From positions 1,478,001 through 1,542,000 of the forward strand of contig NZ_CAMGZB010000001.1 of NCBI RefSeq assembly GCF_946151075.1: a DNA stretch of 64,000 bases, given 5' to 3'. The position numbers and the translations under genes are program-made. Each line of letters opens with the position of its first letter. Positions within the stretch are counted from its first letter, which is position 1. Under the pieces are notes generated by a model, which did no database searches, was not told the DNA's origin, and worked only from the letters and a program-made list of their open reading frames with translations. The DNA is from Neobacillus sp. Marseille-Q6967 (GTDB lineage Bacteria > Bacillota > Bacilli > Bacillales > Cytobacillaceae). Below, one piece after another: positions 45,715-53,801 of this stretch.

Positions 45715-45960
45715 GTGTTAATCATAACCAGCAACCAGGAAGTTACAGAAGTCCTCTCGAGTATTGACCATAGTCTAGCCAAACAGTGGCTGGCCAATGA
45801 CATAATCAAAAAGAATCTCGCCATTAGTTACGATTATTGGCTAGAGGATACCGGCATTCCCATGACATTAAGAGAGTATGTATTACAATATCTGGATCAT
45901 GCAGAATACCTTGGCGGGATATTTTCCCCTGATTCAGAAATAGATGAAATGGACTGCTAG
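45715..45960 (+). CDS. Small hypothetical protein
   Basis: An 81-residue open reading frame with a GTG start, divergent from the xylanase gene and followed by a strong terminator. It is acidic, with a Leu/Ile-rich first half and a C-terminal SPDSEIDEMDC tail; no signal peptide or membrane segment. GAAGG lies very close to the start codon, so the start is uncertain. I do not recognise a family. The perfect xylO at 45517 lies upstream, so xylose control is possible. Confidence 0.5.
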   Translation: MLIITSNQEVTEVLSSIDHSLAKQWLANDIIKKNLAISYDYWLEDTGIPMTLREYVLQYLDHAEYLGGIFSPDSEIDEMDC

Positions 45961-45972
45961 GTACCTGTCACG
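45960..45972. repeat. Dispersed GGTACCTGTCACG element
   Basis: A variant of the 13-bp repeat at 26150, here directly after a stop codon and followed, as there, by GTTTGTCGAAA and then a terminator. Confidence 0.55.
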
Positions 45973-45990
45973 CACCGAAGTTTGTCGAAA

Positions 45991-46020
45991 CAAAATGGAC
46001 CCTGAATCGGGTCCATTTTG
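45991..46020. terminator. Bidirectional terminator
   Basis: CAAAATGGACCC and GGGTCCATTTTG form a perfect 12-bp stem between the small hypothetical gene and the convergent stress-protein gene. Confidence 0.85.
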
Positions 46021-46032
46021 TTTGAGTTTACA

Positions 46033-46671
46033 TTATAGATTGAGTTGGTTTATATCTTCTTCTTTGATTTTTCCGTTTAGGACTTTTAGGACTTGGTGTT
46101 CTTTTTCTTTTTTGATTACAAAGAAGCCGTTGGGGAAGTCGGATGACGTGGTTTTATAGAAGATTCCTTTTTGTAAAGCTTGTTTGTCATCGTTTGTAAA
46201 GGAGATGTGGAATTCGTCATTTTCTTTGATTATGTCTGCTGGGATTCCCCGCTGATATTCCTCACCGTTTTCGTCGTCGCGCGAAACTTCTACGATGTGA
46301 ATGTCTATACCCTCCAGTTTAGCGAGAAGACTGTTGATTAGGGATTCTTTTAATGCGAGTTCAAGTTTGTTTTGAGTGACTTGACCTATCACGATCTGAG
46401 TAGCTTGATTTGTTTCAGCAAACTTGGCAATATGGTGGGAAACCTTTTTGAAGCTGGAAGGTTCCGAGATTATTTGCACCTCATACTTTTCTTCCAGTTT
46501 TTCAAACATGAGCTTCATCTGTAGTTGATTAAAATCAAGTTCATCATAGGGTTCGCTTAAAACGTTTAATATTAAACATTCACCTTGAAACGCATTAGCT
46601 AAGAGCTTTCCTCTTTGTATCAGTTTTTCAGCATGATTGGGATTGCTGATACATACTACGATTTTCTCCAT
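46033..46671 (-). CDS. Universal-stress-type (KdpD USP-like) protein
   Basis: Cytoplasmic protein of about 212 residues. The first 130 residues resemble the Rossmann-like USP module: MEKIVVCISNPNHAEKLIQRGKLLANAF, LNVLSEPYDELD, then AKFAETNQATQIVIGQVTQNKLE, matching the USP part of KdpD. The C-terminal 80 residues are unassigned. No kinase core is attached. The ATG at 46671 follows GAGGCGGTGA; an upstream in-frame ATG lacks a ribosome binding site. The nucleotide-binding signalling role is inferred. Confidence 0.65.
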   Translation of the reverse strand: MEKIVVCISNPNHAEKLIQRGKLLANAFQGECLILNVLSEPYDELDFNQLQMKLMFEKLEEKYEVQIISEPSSFKKVSHHIAKFAETNQATQIVIGQVTQNKLELALKESLINSLLAKLEGIDIHIVEVSRDDENGEEYQRGIPADIIKENDEFHISFTNDDKQALQKGIFYKTTSSDFPNGFFVIKKEKEHQVLKVLNGKIKEEDINQLNL

Positions 46672-46801
46672 AAGAATTATCACCGCCTCTATTATTGTGG
46701 ATTGTTTTATATCCATATTCTGGTTTGTCCCTTTTAATGTATTCTATATCCGAACGGCAGGTAACCTCAAACGTGAAATCTGTTTTTACAAAAACTTGAC
46801 T

Positions 46802-47590
46802 GGAGATGAAGGACAAAACGTTTGGGGATTGAGATTGAAATGTCCTTCATGAGTGGTATGAAGGACAAAACGTTAGGTGATTGAGATTGAAATGTCCTTC
46901 ATGAGTGGTATGAAGGACAAAACGTTAGGTGATTGAGATTGAAATGTCCTTCATGAGTGGTATGAAGGCCAAAACGATGGGAGCTTGAGATCGAAATGTC
47001 CTTCATGAGTGGTATGAAGGACAAAACGTAGGAAGAGTAAGTTCAAAATGTCCTTCATGAAGCGGATAAAGGACAAAATGTAGGAAGAGTGGGACCCAAA
47101 TGTCCTTCATGAGTGGTATGACGGACAAAACGATGGGAGCTTGAGATTGAAATGTCCTTCATGAGTGGTATGAAGGACAAAACGTAGGAAGAGTGAGTTC
47201 AAAATGTCCCTCATGAAGCGGATGAAGGACAAAACGTAGGAAGAGTGAGATCGAAATGTCCTTCATGAGTGGTATGAAGGACAAAACGTTAGGTGATTGA
47301 AAGCGAAATGTCCTTCATGAGTGGTATGAAGGACAAAACGATGGGGGATTAAGATTGAAATGTCCTTCATGAGTGGTATGAAGGACAAAAGTTGGAAGAG
47401 TGAGATCAAAATATCCTTCATGAGTGGTATGAAGGCCAAAACGCTGGGAGCTTGAGATTGAAATGTCCTTCATGAGTGATATGTAGGACAAAACACTGGG
47501 AGCTTGAGATTGAAATGTCCTTCATGAGTGGTATGAAGGACAAAAGTTGGAAGAGTGAGATCAAAATATCCTTCATGAGGTTTATACGAA
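46802..47590. repeat. Intergenic array A2, about fifteen units at 52 bp
   Basis: TGTCCTTCAT motifs start at 46841, 46893, 46945, 46997, 47049, 47101, 47153, 47205, 47257, 47309, 47361, 47412, 47464, 47516 and 47567, with spacing 52 except 51 where one base is missing after the palindrome. Each pairs with ATGAAGGACA across GAGTGGT. Linkers come in a few recurring variants (TTAGGTGATTGAGATTG, ATGGGAGCTTGAGATTG, AGGAAGAGTGAGATC), shuffled along the array. The core is shared with the array at 15003-15499. It lies between two divergent genes. Confidence 0.94.
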
Positions 47591-47950
47591 AAGGTCTCGA
47601 CAATATTTCTACTCTAAATTCCTTTATATCCTTTATTCTTAAGGCTTTTCTGGGTTTCTAATCAAACGTTTAGTTAACAAATCCATTGTTTGGTGCTGTC
47701 AACTAATGTAAAAAGGTAGTTTATATTGTTGTTTTTGAAAAACTTGTTTGGAAATTAGATTATTTCCTCGACAATATTTTCTCTTGAAATGAGGGAAAAG
47801 TTCGTTTTTCCAAAGGGTTTATCAAAGATTTAATTAAACGTTTGATTGGCAGTTTAGCTTAGCAAATCTAGTAGATTAATGCCTAATTACAGGGAGTGAA
47901 ACCAATAGGTATTTATTCCTAAGTGGCCAAATATAATAATTTGATGCTGA
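47591..47950. other. AT-rich gap upstream of the membrane-protein gene
   Basis: No gene is seen. Two similar stretches appear: TAATCAAACGTTTAGTTAACAAATC at about 47659 (split here as TAATCAAACG plus TTTAGTTAAC) and TTAATTAAACGTTTGATTGGC near 47830. Both hold an AAACGTTT core that could be a regulatory palindrome. Confidence 0.4.
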
Positions 47951-48568
47951 ATGTTGAATGAAAAGGGGGAGTGCCTTATTAAACCTCAAGTTAGGATTGA
48001 AGAGTCCAATCGATTTGCGCTAGTAGCTAAAAATTTAGGCATTGGTTTTATTGCTTCGCTTGTCACGGGAATCATAACAGGTTTATTACTGCGCCTTATC
48101 ATGAAGATTATTGCTATTTTCTATCCAGAGTTCGCCAGCGGATTTACGTTTGGAGGGACATTTATGTTAGTGGTGCTTGGTATTGGGTTTTCAATGGCAA
48201 GCAGTATTATTTATGTGTTCATTCACCGTTATTTACCGAAAGGGTGGGGATGGAATGGTCTTATTTATGGTTTTATTAATCTAGTTATCCTCGGGATTCC
48301 GCTCTTTTTATCAAATCCGAACAATGAGTTGTTTGGACCTCAAGCCCAGTTAGGAATCACCTTGTTTTCGCTTCTTTTCTTGGCGGGGGGTATACTCTTG
48401 GCTATGTTCGTCCGCTCTGTAACGAATTGGGTCGACCACTCCCAGAGCAGAGTCAAATACACATACATTGCCTTTGGGCTCCTCATCATACCTGCGGTTG
48501 CCATGGCAGGCGGTATTGTCTATGAGATGATTTATGAACTCATACCAGCAATTAGGTTGAATTGGTAA
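47951..48568 (+). CDS. Hypothetical four- to five-helix membrane protein
   Basis: A 205-residue protein with hydrophobic segments near 28-50, 65-85, 97-115, 135-155 and 170-190. I do not recognise a family. The ATG at 47951 lacks a ribosome binding site. A strong AAAAGGGGGAG lies at about 47961-47971, and the in-frame codon at the usual distance downstream is ATT (47978), a rare start. Either start gives the same membrane part. Confidence 0.65.
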   Translation: MLNEKGECLIKPQVRIEESNRFALVAKNLGIGFIASLVTGIITGLLLRLIMKIIAIFYPEFASGFTFGGTFMLVVLGIGFSMASSIIYVFIHRYLPKGWGWNGLIYGFINLVILGIPLFLSNPNNELFGPQAQLGITLFSLLFLAGGILLAMFVRSVTNWVDHSQSRVKYTYIAFGLLIIPAVAMAGGIVYEMIYELIPAIRLNW

Positions 48569-48583
48569 TGTGGAATTAATTAA

Positions 48584-48620
48584 AAAAGGATCAACCGATT
48601 TTGTTACGGTTGATCCTTTT
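48584..48620. terminator. Bidirectional terminator
   Basis: AAAAGGATCAACC pairs with GGTTGATCCTTTT between the membrane-protein gene and the convergent zinc-ribbon gene. Confidence 0.85.
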
Positions 48621-48623
48621 ATG

Positions 48624-48839
48624 TTATTCTCCATCGCTATCAGCTTCATCATCTTTATTGTTATCCTCAAGGCCATCTGTTTCTCCAATAGGGAAGACAT
48701 AGCCGCAGCTGGAACAAACACCGCTTGATCCTGGATTTACAGAACCACACTTCGGACAAGGTCTCCGATTTCGAAAAGTAACCCTCGTTAATATGGCTAT
48801 AATACCGATCAGCACTAAAGCTCCTAAAAAGAATCCCAT
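48624..48839 (-). CDS. Small membrane-anchored zinc-ribbon protein
   Basis: A 71-residue protein: an N-terminal transmembrane helix (about 2-19), a zinc ribbon with two cysteine pairs (CPKCGSVNPGSSGVCSSCG, about 28-46) and an acidic Asp/Glu-rich tail. It is a zinc_ribbon_2-type architecture with no assigned function. GGAGGTA precedes the ATG. Confidence 0.8.
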   Translation of the reverse strand: MGFFLGALVLIGIIAILTRVTFRNRRPCPKCGSVNPGSSGVCSSCGYVFPIGETDGLEDNNKDDEADSDGE

Positions 48840-48927
48840 TTAATACCTCCACAAGAGAATATAGTCCATTTTATCATACAACTTATATTCCAAAAGGACT
48901 CTAATACAAAAACAACCTTCGTCGGTA

Positions 48928-49785
48928 TTATCGTTTACTCTTACGATATCCGGCCTTTTGGGCCTCTTCCTCTGTACAGAACATCTCTTCCGGCTTTGTT
49001 ACATCATAAAATTGTTGATCCGGCATATGATAAATCTTTTCTCCCCGGCTATTGATATTGCCTTTAATCGTACACTCACCTGTTGTAATGGAACCAGGAG
49101 ACGGTGTTTCGGCCGTTTCCTCCTCAAAGCCTTGATCCGATGCGTAGTTTTCAATGGACCAGATCCCAATTTCTTTTGCCTGCGCCTGTTTTTGGACATT
49201 GTAAAATTGGTCGACATAGCGGGTATTGGGAGCGTATATATAGGCTACCCGGGCTAACCCTTTTTCGAGCAGCAGTTCATTAAACATTTTACCATCCACA
49301 TACAAATAGCAAAGCAAGCGGCCATACTTATCACGCTCACTCACATCAATTTCAATTTCGACTTGTTTGCCCGGTGTTAATGTTTCTTTAGCTAAAGCAG
49401 AGGCTTCGGGGCCAAAGGGCTGCACAGGCTTTGATGGGTGAACCGTTTCAGGAGTATCCACCAGCAGCAGCCGAACGGTTTCTTCTTTCCCATTCAGATT
49501 TATATTTACCGTGTCTCCGTCGACTACCCTTATAATCGTGGCAGGTAATACCTTGCCCCTAGGAAAACCGGGATAGTACTCATTTTCAGCCGTTTTAACG
49601 GGCTCTTTGGGAGTCTCCAATTCCGGTTCAACGGGGTCTGCTTCCTGTTTTTGTGGACGCTCTTCCGTTGCTTGTTCAGCAGGTGTTTCTGTCACAGTCT
49701 TAGGCGCACTCTCTTCAGTAGTTGAACATGCCGTTATGAGGCCTGCCAGCAAAATAAAAAGGATAAAAAAACGGGCTATTTTCAA
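48928..49785 (-). CDS. Secreted thermonuclease-family lipoprotein
   Basis: Staphylococcal-nuclease-like (YncB-type) protein, 285 residues, anchored outside the membrane. The TTG start at 49785 is chosen because GGAAGGAG lies nine bases upstream, inside a longer frame; it gives KIARFFILFILLAGLITAC with a proper lipobox. A low-complexity Glu/Pro/Thr linker is followed by the SNase domain: VVDGDTVNINLNGKEETVRLLLVDTPET, DVSERDKYGRLLCYLYV and LLEKGLARVAYI. A C-terminal calcium-binding-like excalibur part (GNINSRGEKIYHMPDQQFY) follows. It would degrade extracellular DNA or RNA. Confidence 0.9.
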   Translation of the reverse strand: MKIARFFILFILLAGLITACSTTEESAPKTVTETPAEQATEERPQKQEADPVEPELETPKEPVKTAENEYYPGFPRGKVLPATIIRVVDGDTVNINLNGKEETVRLLLVDTPETVHPSKPVQPFGPEASALAKETLTPGKQVEIEIDVSERDKYGRLLCYLYVDGKMFNELLLEKGLARVAYIYAPNTRYVDQFYNVQKQAQAKEIGIWSIENYASDQGFEEETAETPSPGSITTGECTIKGNINSRGEKIYHMPDQQFYDVTKPEEMFCTEEEAQKAGYRKSKR

Positions 49786-49948
49786 TGTTGTATACTCCTT
49801 CCAAACCATTCATTATCTGTAGTTATTTCGCCAATTAGTTCTATATCCTGGTTCGGGTTTTATTTTACCACATCATATCTTAGGCTACCGAAACGGCAAC
49901 AATATCATAATCAAACGGGTGATATCTCGTTATAATCGAGTACATTAA

Positions 49949-49976
49949 GAAAAGCTGCCTAAAGTGGCAGCTTTCC
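49949..49976 (-). terminator. Terminator after the arginine-rich mini-ORF
   Basis: AAAGCTGCC and GGCAGCTTT form a 9-bp stem with a six-base loop and a TTTTCTT tail on the minus strand. Confidence 0.75.
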
Positions 49977-49992
49977 ATAGCTGGAATTATAT

Positions 49993-50112
49993 CTAATAAA
50001 ATCTATGTCTTCTTCTTCTAAAACGTCTTCTTCCGTCAATATCGATCACAATAATAAAGGGGAAAAATCGTCTTCTTCTAAAAAAACGATCTCTTCGATC
50101 AAAAAATGGCAT
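49993..50112 (-). CDS. Putative arginine-rich miniprotein (39 residues)
   Basis: ATG at 50112 with AAAGGAG ten bases upstream encodes MPFFDRRDRFFRRRR, then FFPFIIVIDIDG, then RRRFRRRRHRFY. About 40 percent is Arg, in two blocks around a short hydrophobic strand. It lies 53 bases after the YjcZ-type miniprotein gene on the same strand and is followed by a terminator. No family is recognised; a spore-coat or spore-nucleic-acid role would be a guess from the neighbour. Confidence 0.55.
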   Translation of the reverse strand: MPFFDRRDRFFRRRRFFPFIIVIDIDGRRRFRRRRHRFY

Positions 50113-50165
50113 CTGACTCATTCTCCTTTTTCAGAGCTTTATGGCTTAGCTATCAGGGAATTTTA

Positions 50166-50276
50166 TTAGAATGCAGCAAGTACGATAATCAACAAGATGA
50201 ACAATACAACAATCAATACAAAAGTATCTCCACCATAACCACCGCCGTAGCCGTAACCGCCGTTGTACCAACCCAT
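50166..50276 (-). CDS. YjcZ-family sporulation miniprotein
   Basis: A 36-residue protein, MGWYNGGYGYGGGYGG followed by the hydrophobic segment DTFVLIVVLFILLIIVLAAF. This Gly/Tyr-rich start plus one membrane helix is the YjcZ/YtzL-type family of small Bacillus sporulation proteins, often expressed in the mother cell. AGAAGGTGGTG precedes the ATG. It may be co-transcribed with the arginine-rich mini-ORF downstream. Confidence 0.88.
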   Translation of the reverse strand: MGWYNGGYGYGGGYGGDTFVLIVVLFILLIIVLAAF

Positions 50277-50786
50277 AACTATTCACCACCTTCTGGTAAC
50301 TTTCGAAGAAAAAACACTTCGGTTATGTAATTTATTCCTGCAGACATGGTTTGCTTGGACAATCATCCATGTGTTTTAGTTTCTAAAAATAAAAAGGCAC
50401 ATGCAATCAGATGCATTTTTAATCCATCGTTTGGTTGAAGGCTAATCTGAAGAATATTGTCGCCGTTTCTCTTTTTAATAGAAATAAAAAAGAATCCGGC
50501 AAGATGCCGGATCAAAGAGAAAATATTAAAAGGGGGGTTATGAAAAAGCATGTTTTCCATGTATTTATACTACCCTTAAATCGTTACAAAACTATTAATA
50601 AATAGTTAAAAGATTTAATAAATAAGGTGCCTGTCACGTCACCACCCTGGTTTTGTTGAATCCACTATTTTCCTAGTTTTTTTCTATAGGAGTTTAGTAG
50701 ATAATAGGGGTTAATCATAAATTTTCTTTTTAATCAGAAGATTTGTTGTTGGTTTATAGGACTGAAGTACAAATTTGGAGGCTGTT
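50277..50786. other. Mostly non-coding gap
   Basis: It contains a hairpin, ATCCGGCA...TGCCGGAT (50494-50512), without a clear T tract, and a GGTGCCTGTCACG repeat at 50626. A 21-codon frame at 50540-50605 begins MKKHVFHVF behind AAAAGGGGGG; it might be a leader peptide but is too short to trust. Confidence 0.5.
50626..50638. repeat. Dispersed GGTGCCTGTCACG element
   Basis: A member of the 13-bp repeat set, followed by GGTTTTGTTGAA, similar to the flank of the copies at 26150 and 45960. Confidence 0.55.
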
Positions 50787-52031
50787 ATGAAGGGGTTTTT
50801 ACGTTTTTTCGCTTATGTCATCATGATTCTACTACTACTAGCAGCATGTAATCGAAACCAAATAAATGAAACCGCAGTCAGTCAAGAGAAGATAAAGTTA
50901 GAGTTTTTCACTCCAAAAACCGAGACTGAAGAAATCTTTAATGAGCTCATTGAAGATTTTGAGGAACAAAACCCTGCGATTGATGTGACGCAGGTCATTG
51001 TCCCCGAGGGGATGAGGGTGTTAAAAACAAGGATTGCAAGAGGTGATACACCGGATATTTTTATCACTTATCCAATTGAGCAGGATTATGTCATCCGGGC
51101 GGAAAAAGGTTATCTGCTAGATTTAACGGACGAACTTTTTCTGAACAATATCCTAGCTAACATCCAAACTAGGTATGAAGTGGATGACAAGATGTATGGC
51201 GTGGCTTTAACCCAAAATGCTGTCGGTGTACTTTATAATAAAGATCATTTTCAAGAATTAAATTTAACGATACCAGATACCTGGGATGAGTTTGTGGATG
51301 TTATGAAAACGTTAAAAGATGCGGGTAAAACTCCGGTGTTAATGCCAAATAAGGAGGCCAATCAAACGAGTATCTTTAATTTGAACCTGGTAGCGAATGC
51401 ATTCGACAGTCATTATTGGGAACAAGAGGACCTTTCGATTAAAGAAGATCCTATATGGCGGGATATTTCAGAAAAGATGCTCACGGTCCTTTCCTATACC
51501 CAGCCTAATTCTTTTGAGGATGATTATTATGAAGTAAACCGTAAGTTTGCCCATGGGGAAGGGTCGATGTACATCATGGGTACTTGGTCTTTGCCGTGGA
51601 TTGAAAAAAACAATCCCAATTTAAATTATGGTATTTTTCCGTTCCCAGCGACCAGCCAATCGGAAAAGAATCATGTTTTGGGTGGAGTGGATATTGGACT
51701 GGCAATTTCTGCTGATACCGATTATCCAGTAGAGGCGAAGAAGTTTGTGGAGTTTTTAACACAAAAAGAAAATGCCCAAAAGCTTTCAGACTTTGAAGGG
51801 TCTTTAAGTACTGTAAAAGGCGTTCAAATTAACCGGGAAGAACTAAAATTGCTTAATGCTAGAATCAAAGAGGGTAAGACGGTGAATTGGCCTAACCATT
51901 ATTGGGCAGGCGGTACAGCTGCCGAAGCGGATTTCCGCAGATATACCTTGCAGTTTTATTTTGATAAAAACATCGATGCTTATCTGAATAACCTCGAGCA
52001 GATGTTCAATCAGTTCTATGATGCTAACTAG
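50787..52031 (+). CDS. Extracellular solute-binding lipoprotein linked to a two-component system
   Basis: Family-1 binding protein, 414 residues, with lipobox LLLAAC and core segments TPDIFITYPIEQDYV and YGVALTQNAVGVLYNKDHF. GGAGG precedes the ATG at 50787. Instead of permease genes it is followed directly by a sensor kinase and a response regulator. It may act as a sensory co-receptor presenting ligand to the kinase, or serve the importer at 57070-58842. Confidence 0.88.
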   Translation: MKGFLRFFAYVIMILLLLAACNRNQINETAVSQEKIKLEFFTPKTETEEIFNELIEDFEEQNPAIDVTQVIVPEGMRVLKTRIARGDTPDIFITYPIEQDYVIRAEKGYLLDLTDELFLNNILANIQTRYEVDDKMYGVALTQNAVGVLYNKDHFQELNLTIPDTWDEFVDVMKTLKDAGKTPVLMPNKEANQTSIFNLNLVANAFDSHYWEQEDLSIKEDPIWRDISEKMLTVLSYTQPNSFEDDYYEVNRKFAHGEGSMYIMGTWSLPWIEKNNPNLNYGIFPFPATSQSEKNHVLGGVDIGLAISADTDYPVEAKKFVEFLTQKENAQKLSDFEGSLSTVKGVQINREELKLLNARIKEGKTVNWPNHYWAGGTAAEADFRRYTLQFYFDKNIDAYLNNLEQMFNQFYDAN

Positions 52032-52043
52032 AAGGTGCCGATT

Positions 52044-53801
52044 ATGCTGAGATTTCAACATAAAATGATCATCGCTTTTTTACTATTTATCTTATTGCCT
52101 ATTATCCTATTAGGGTTTATATCTTACAAAATTTCATCCGCAACCCTTCAGCAGAAAATCAGCAGTCAAACGGTTCAAACATTAAAAGCAATCGACCAAA
52201 ATGTTGTCGCTTCTGTCTCTCAAGTCAATACATTCTCTGATTATGTTCTTTCATCTAGTGAAATTCAAACCTTTCTGGATATCGATACGGGAGAAACAAA
52301 ATCACTATATGACTTTTACCATAATCAGCAGGCCATTGCTGGGATTATGCATGGGAATTCAGAGATTGATGATTTTATCCTCTATAGTAATAGTGGGAAT
52401 GTTATTCATTTGAAAAATAATCAGGTTCCGGCATTTGATACTTTCCACTCGAGCTTATTTTATCAACAAATTTCACAAGAAAAAGGCCGGCCCGTATGGT
52501 TAGCTCCTTCGGAAAATCATCTATTTCATCAAGAAAATAGATATTTATTAACACTTGGCAGAGCTATAAAGGATATTAATACGCTTAATGATATCGGGTA
52601 TTTGGTGATGAATATCAAACTGGATCTTTTTGATGAGATTTTTAAAGATATCGAAGAAGACCAATCCTATGGGCTCCTAGTAGACCAAGATGGGAAAATC
52701 TTATATTCATTAAATCGGGAGTTAATCGGTAAAAAATTAACGATTGACGGTTTTTCGGAAATTCAATCAGAGGGAATGGGTTATCTCATTGATACTTGGC
52801 GTGATGAGAAAAGTCTCATTACGTATATGCCTTCCAGTTTTAATACCGGAACCGATTCCCCGTTACTATTAATTTCCGTTAAACCTTGGAGCACTATCGT
52901 AAGTGATATCGCTCATATCCGAAATACAACGTTGGTCATTGTTGCTTTTGCCATATTGCTTGCAGCTTTCTTTAATTTATTCTACTTAAAGCGGATTTCA
53001 CTTTTTATCCAAGACCTTTTAAATCATATGAAATTAGCCGGTAAGGGTATCCTTAATCATCAAATGACCAGCCACAAACTGAAAGAATTAGGGACTATTT
53101 CACAAGGTTATAACAATATGACTGACCGAATTCAACGGTTGCTGCTGGAAGTGGAAACGGAACAGGAGCGCAAAAGGGAAGCACAATTTAAAGTATTACA
53201 GCAGCAAATCAATCCTCATTTTTTATATAATACGCTGGAGTCGATCAATGCCCTTGCTGCCCTAAACGGTCAAAAAGATATCAGCCGGATGACGATAAAC
53301 CTTGGGAAGCTGCTGCGGATCAGTATTAATGGCGCCTTTGAAGTTCTGGTTAAAGATGAGATCCGTCATGTGATCAGTTACTTAGAAATTCAGAAAATCC
53401 GTTATGATAACCGTTTTTCCTACGAGGTGGAAGTAGAGGAGGAGCTGCAAAGTCATTTTGTACTAAAACTCATTCTTCAACCGTTGGTGGAAAATATTTT
53501 AATCCATGCCTTTGGACAGAATGATATAGGTGTCATCAAAATTAGAGGGACCCTATCAAAAGGGCAGGGCCAGTTTTGGATAGAAGACAATGGGAAGGGT
53601 TTTAACCATCAGGCCTTGTTGAAGTTGAGTAGTTCGGAAACAACACCTCAAGGTAGTGGTGGACATGGTATTCGCAATGTCCAGGAACGGTTACGTCTTT
53701 ACTATGGTGAAAAGTATGGGTTAATGGTTTGTTCTGATGGAAAAAACGGCACGATGATAAAAATTACATTTCCGATTAAAGGTGATAATGATGTGCTATA
53801 A
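52044..53801 (+). CDS. Sensor histidine kinase, YesM type
   Basis: Membrane kinase, 585 residues. Transmembrane helices lie at about 8-28 and 290-312 with an extracellular Cache-like domain between; a HAMP segment and coiled coil follow. The kinase core has QQQINPHFLYNTLESI (phospho-acceptor His), LVENILIHAF and IEDNGKGF. AAGG lies eight bases before the ATG at 52044. It overlaps the response regulator start. The ligand is probably a sugar bound by the preceding protein. Confidence 0.92.
   Translation: MLRFQHKMIIAFLLFILLPIILLGFISYKISSATLQQKISSQTVQTLKAIDQNVVASVSQVNTFSDYVLSSSEIQTFLDIDTGETKSLYDFYHNQQAIAGIMHGNSEIDDFILYSNSGNVIHLKNNQVPAFDTFHSSLFYQQISQEKGRPVWLAPSENHLFHQENRYLLTLGRAIKDINTLNDIGYLVMNIKLDLFDEIFKDIEEDQSYGLLVDQDGKILYSLNRELIGKKLTIDGFSEIQSEGMGYLIDTWRDEKSLITYMPSSFNTGTDSPLLLISVKPWSTIVSDIAHIRNTTLVIVAFAILLAAFFNLFYLKRISLFIQDLLNHMKLAGKGILNHQMTSHKLKELGTISQGYNNMTDRIQRLLLEVETEQERKREAQFKVLQQQINPHFLYNTLESINALAALNGQKDISRMTINLGKLLRISINGAFEVLVKDEIRHVISYLEIQKIRYDNRFSYEVEVEEELQSHFVLKLILQPLVENILIHAFGQNDIGVIKIRGTLSKGQGQFWIEDNGKGFNHQALLKLSSSETTPQGSGGHGIRNVQERLRLYYGEKYGLMVCSDGKNGTMIKITFPIKGDNDVL

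Noticed and set aside
46802-47590. CRISPR-like appearance of the regular palindromic repeats
   Set aside because: The parts between palindromes are repeated variants and not unique spacers, no cas gene is present, and the same architecture recurs at other loci with different sequences.
47418-47661. Two 61-codon open frames in the array A2 region
   Set aside because: They translate the 52-bp repeats on opposite strands; 52 is not a multiple of three, so the frames are chance.
50106-50330. A 74-codon plus-strand frame
   Set aside because: It is the antisense of the YjcZ-type miniprotein gene, which has a better start signal and family match.
50363-50560. A 65-codon minus-strand frame
   Set aside because: No ribosome binding site is evident, it covers a hairpin, and its composition is AT-driven.
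50540-50605. A 21-codon frame behind AAAAGGGGGG
   Set aside because: The start signal is good but the frame is too short, and it does not lead into another gene closely enough to call a leader peptide.
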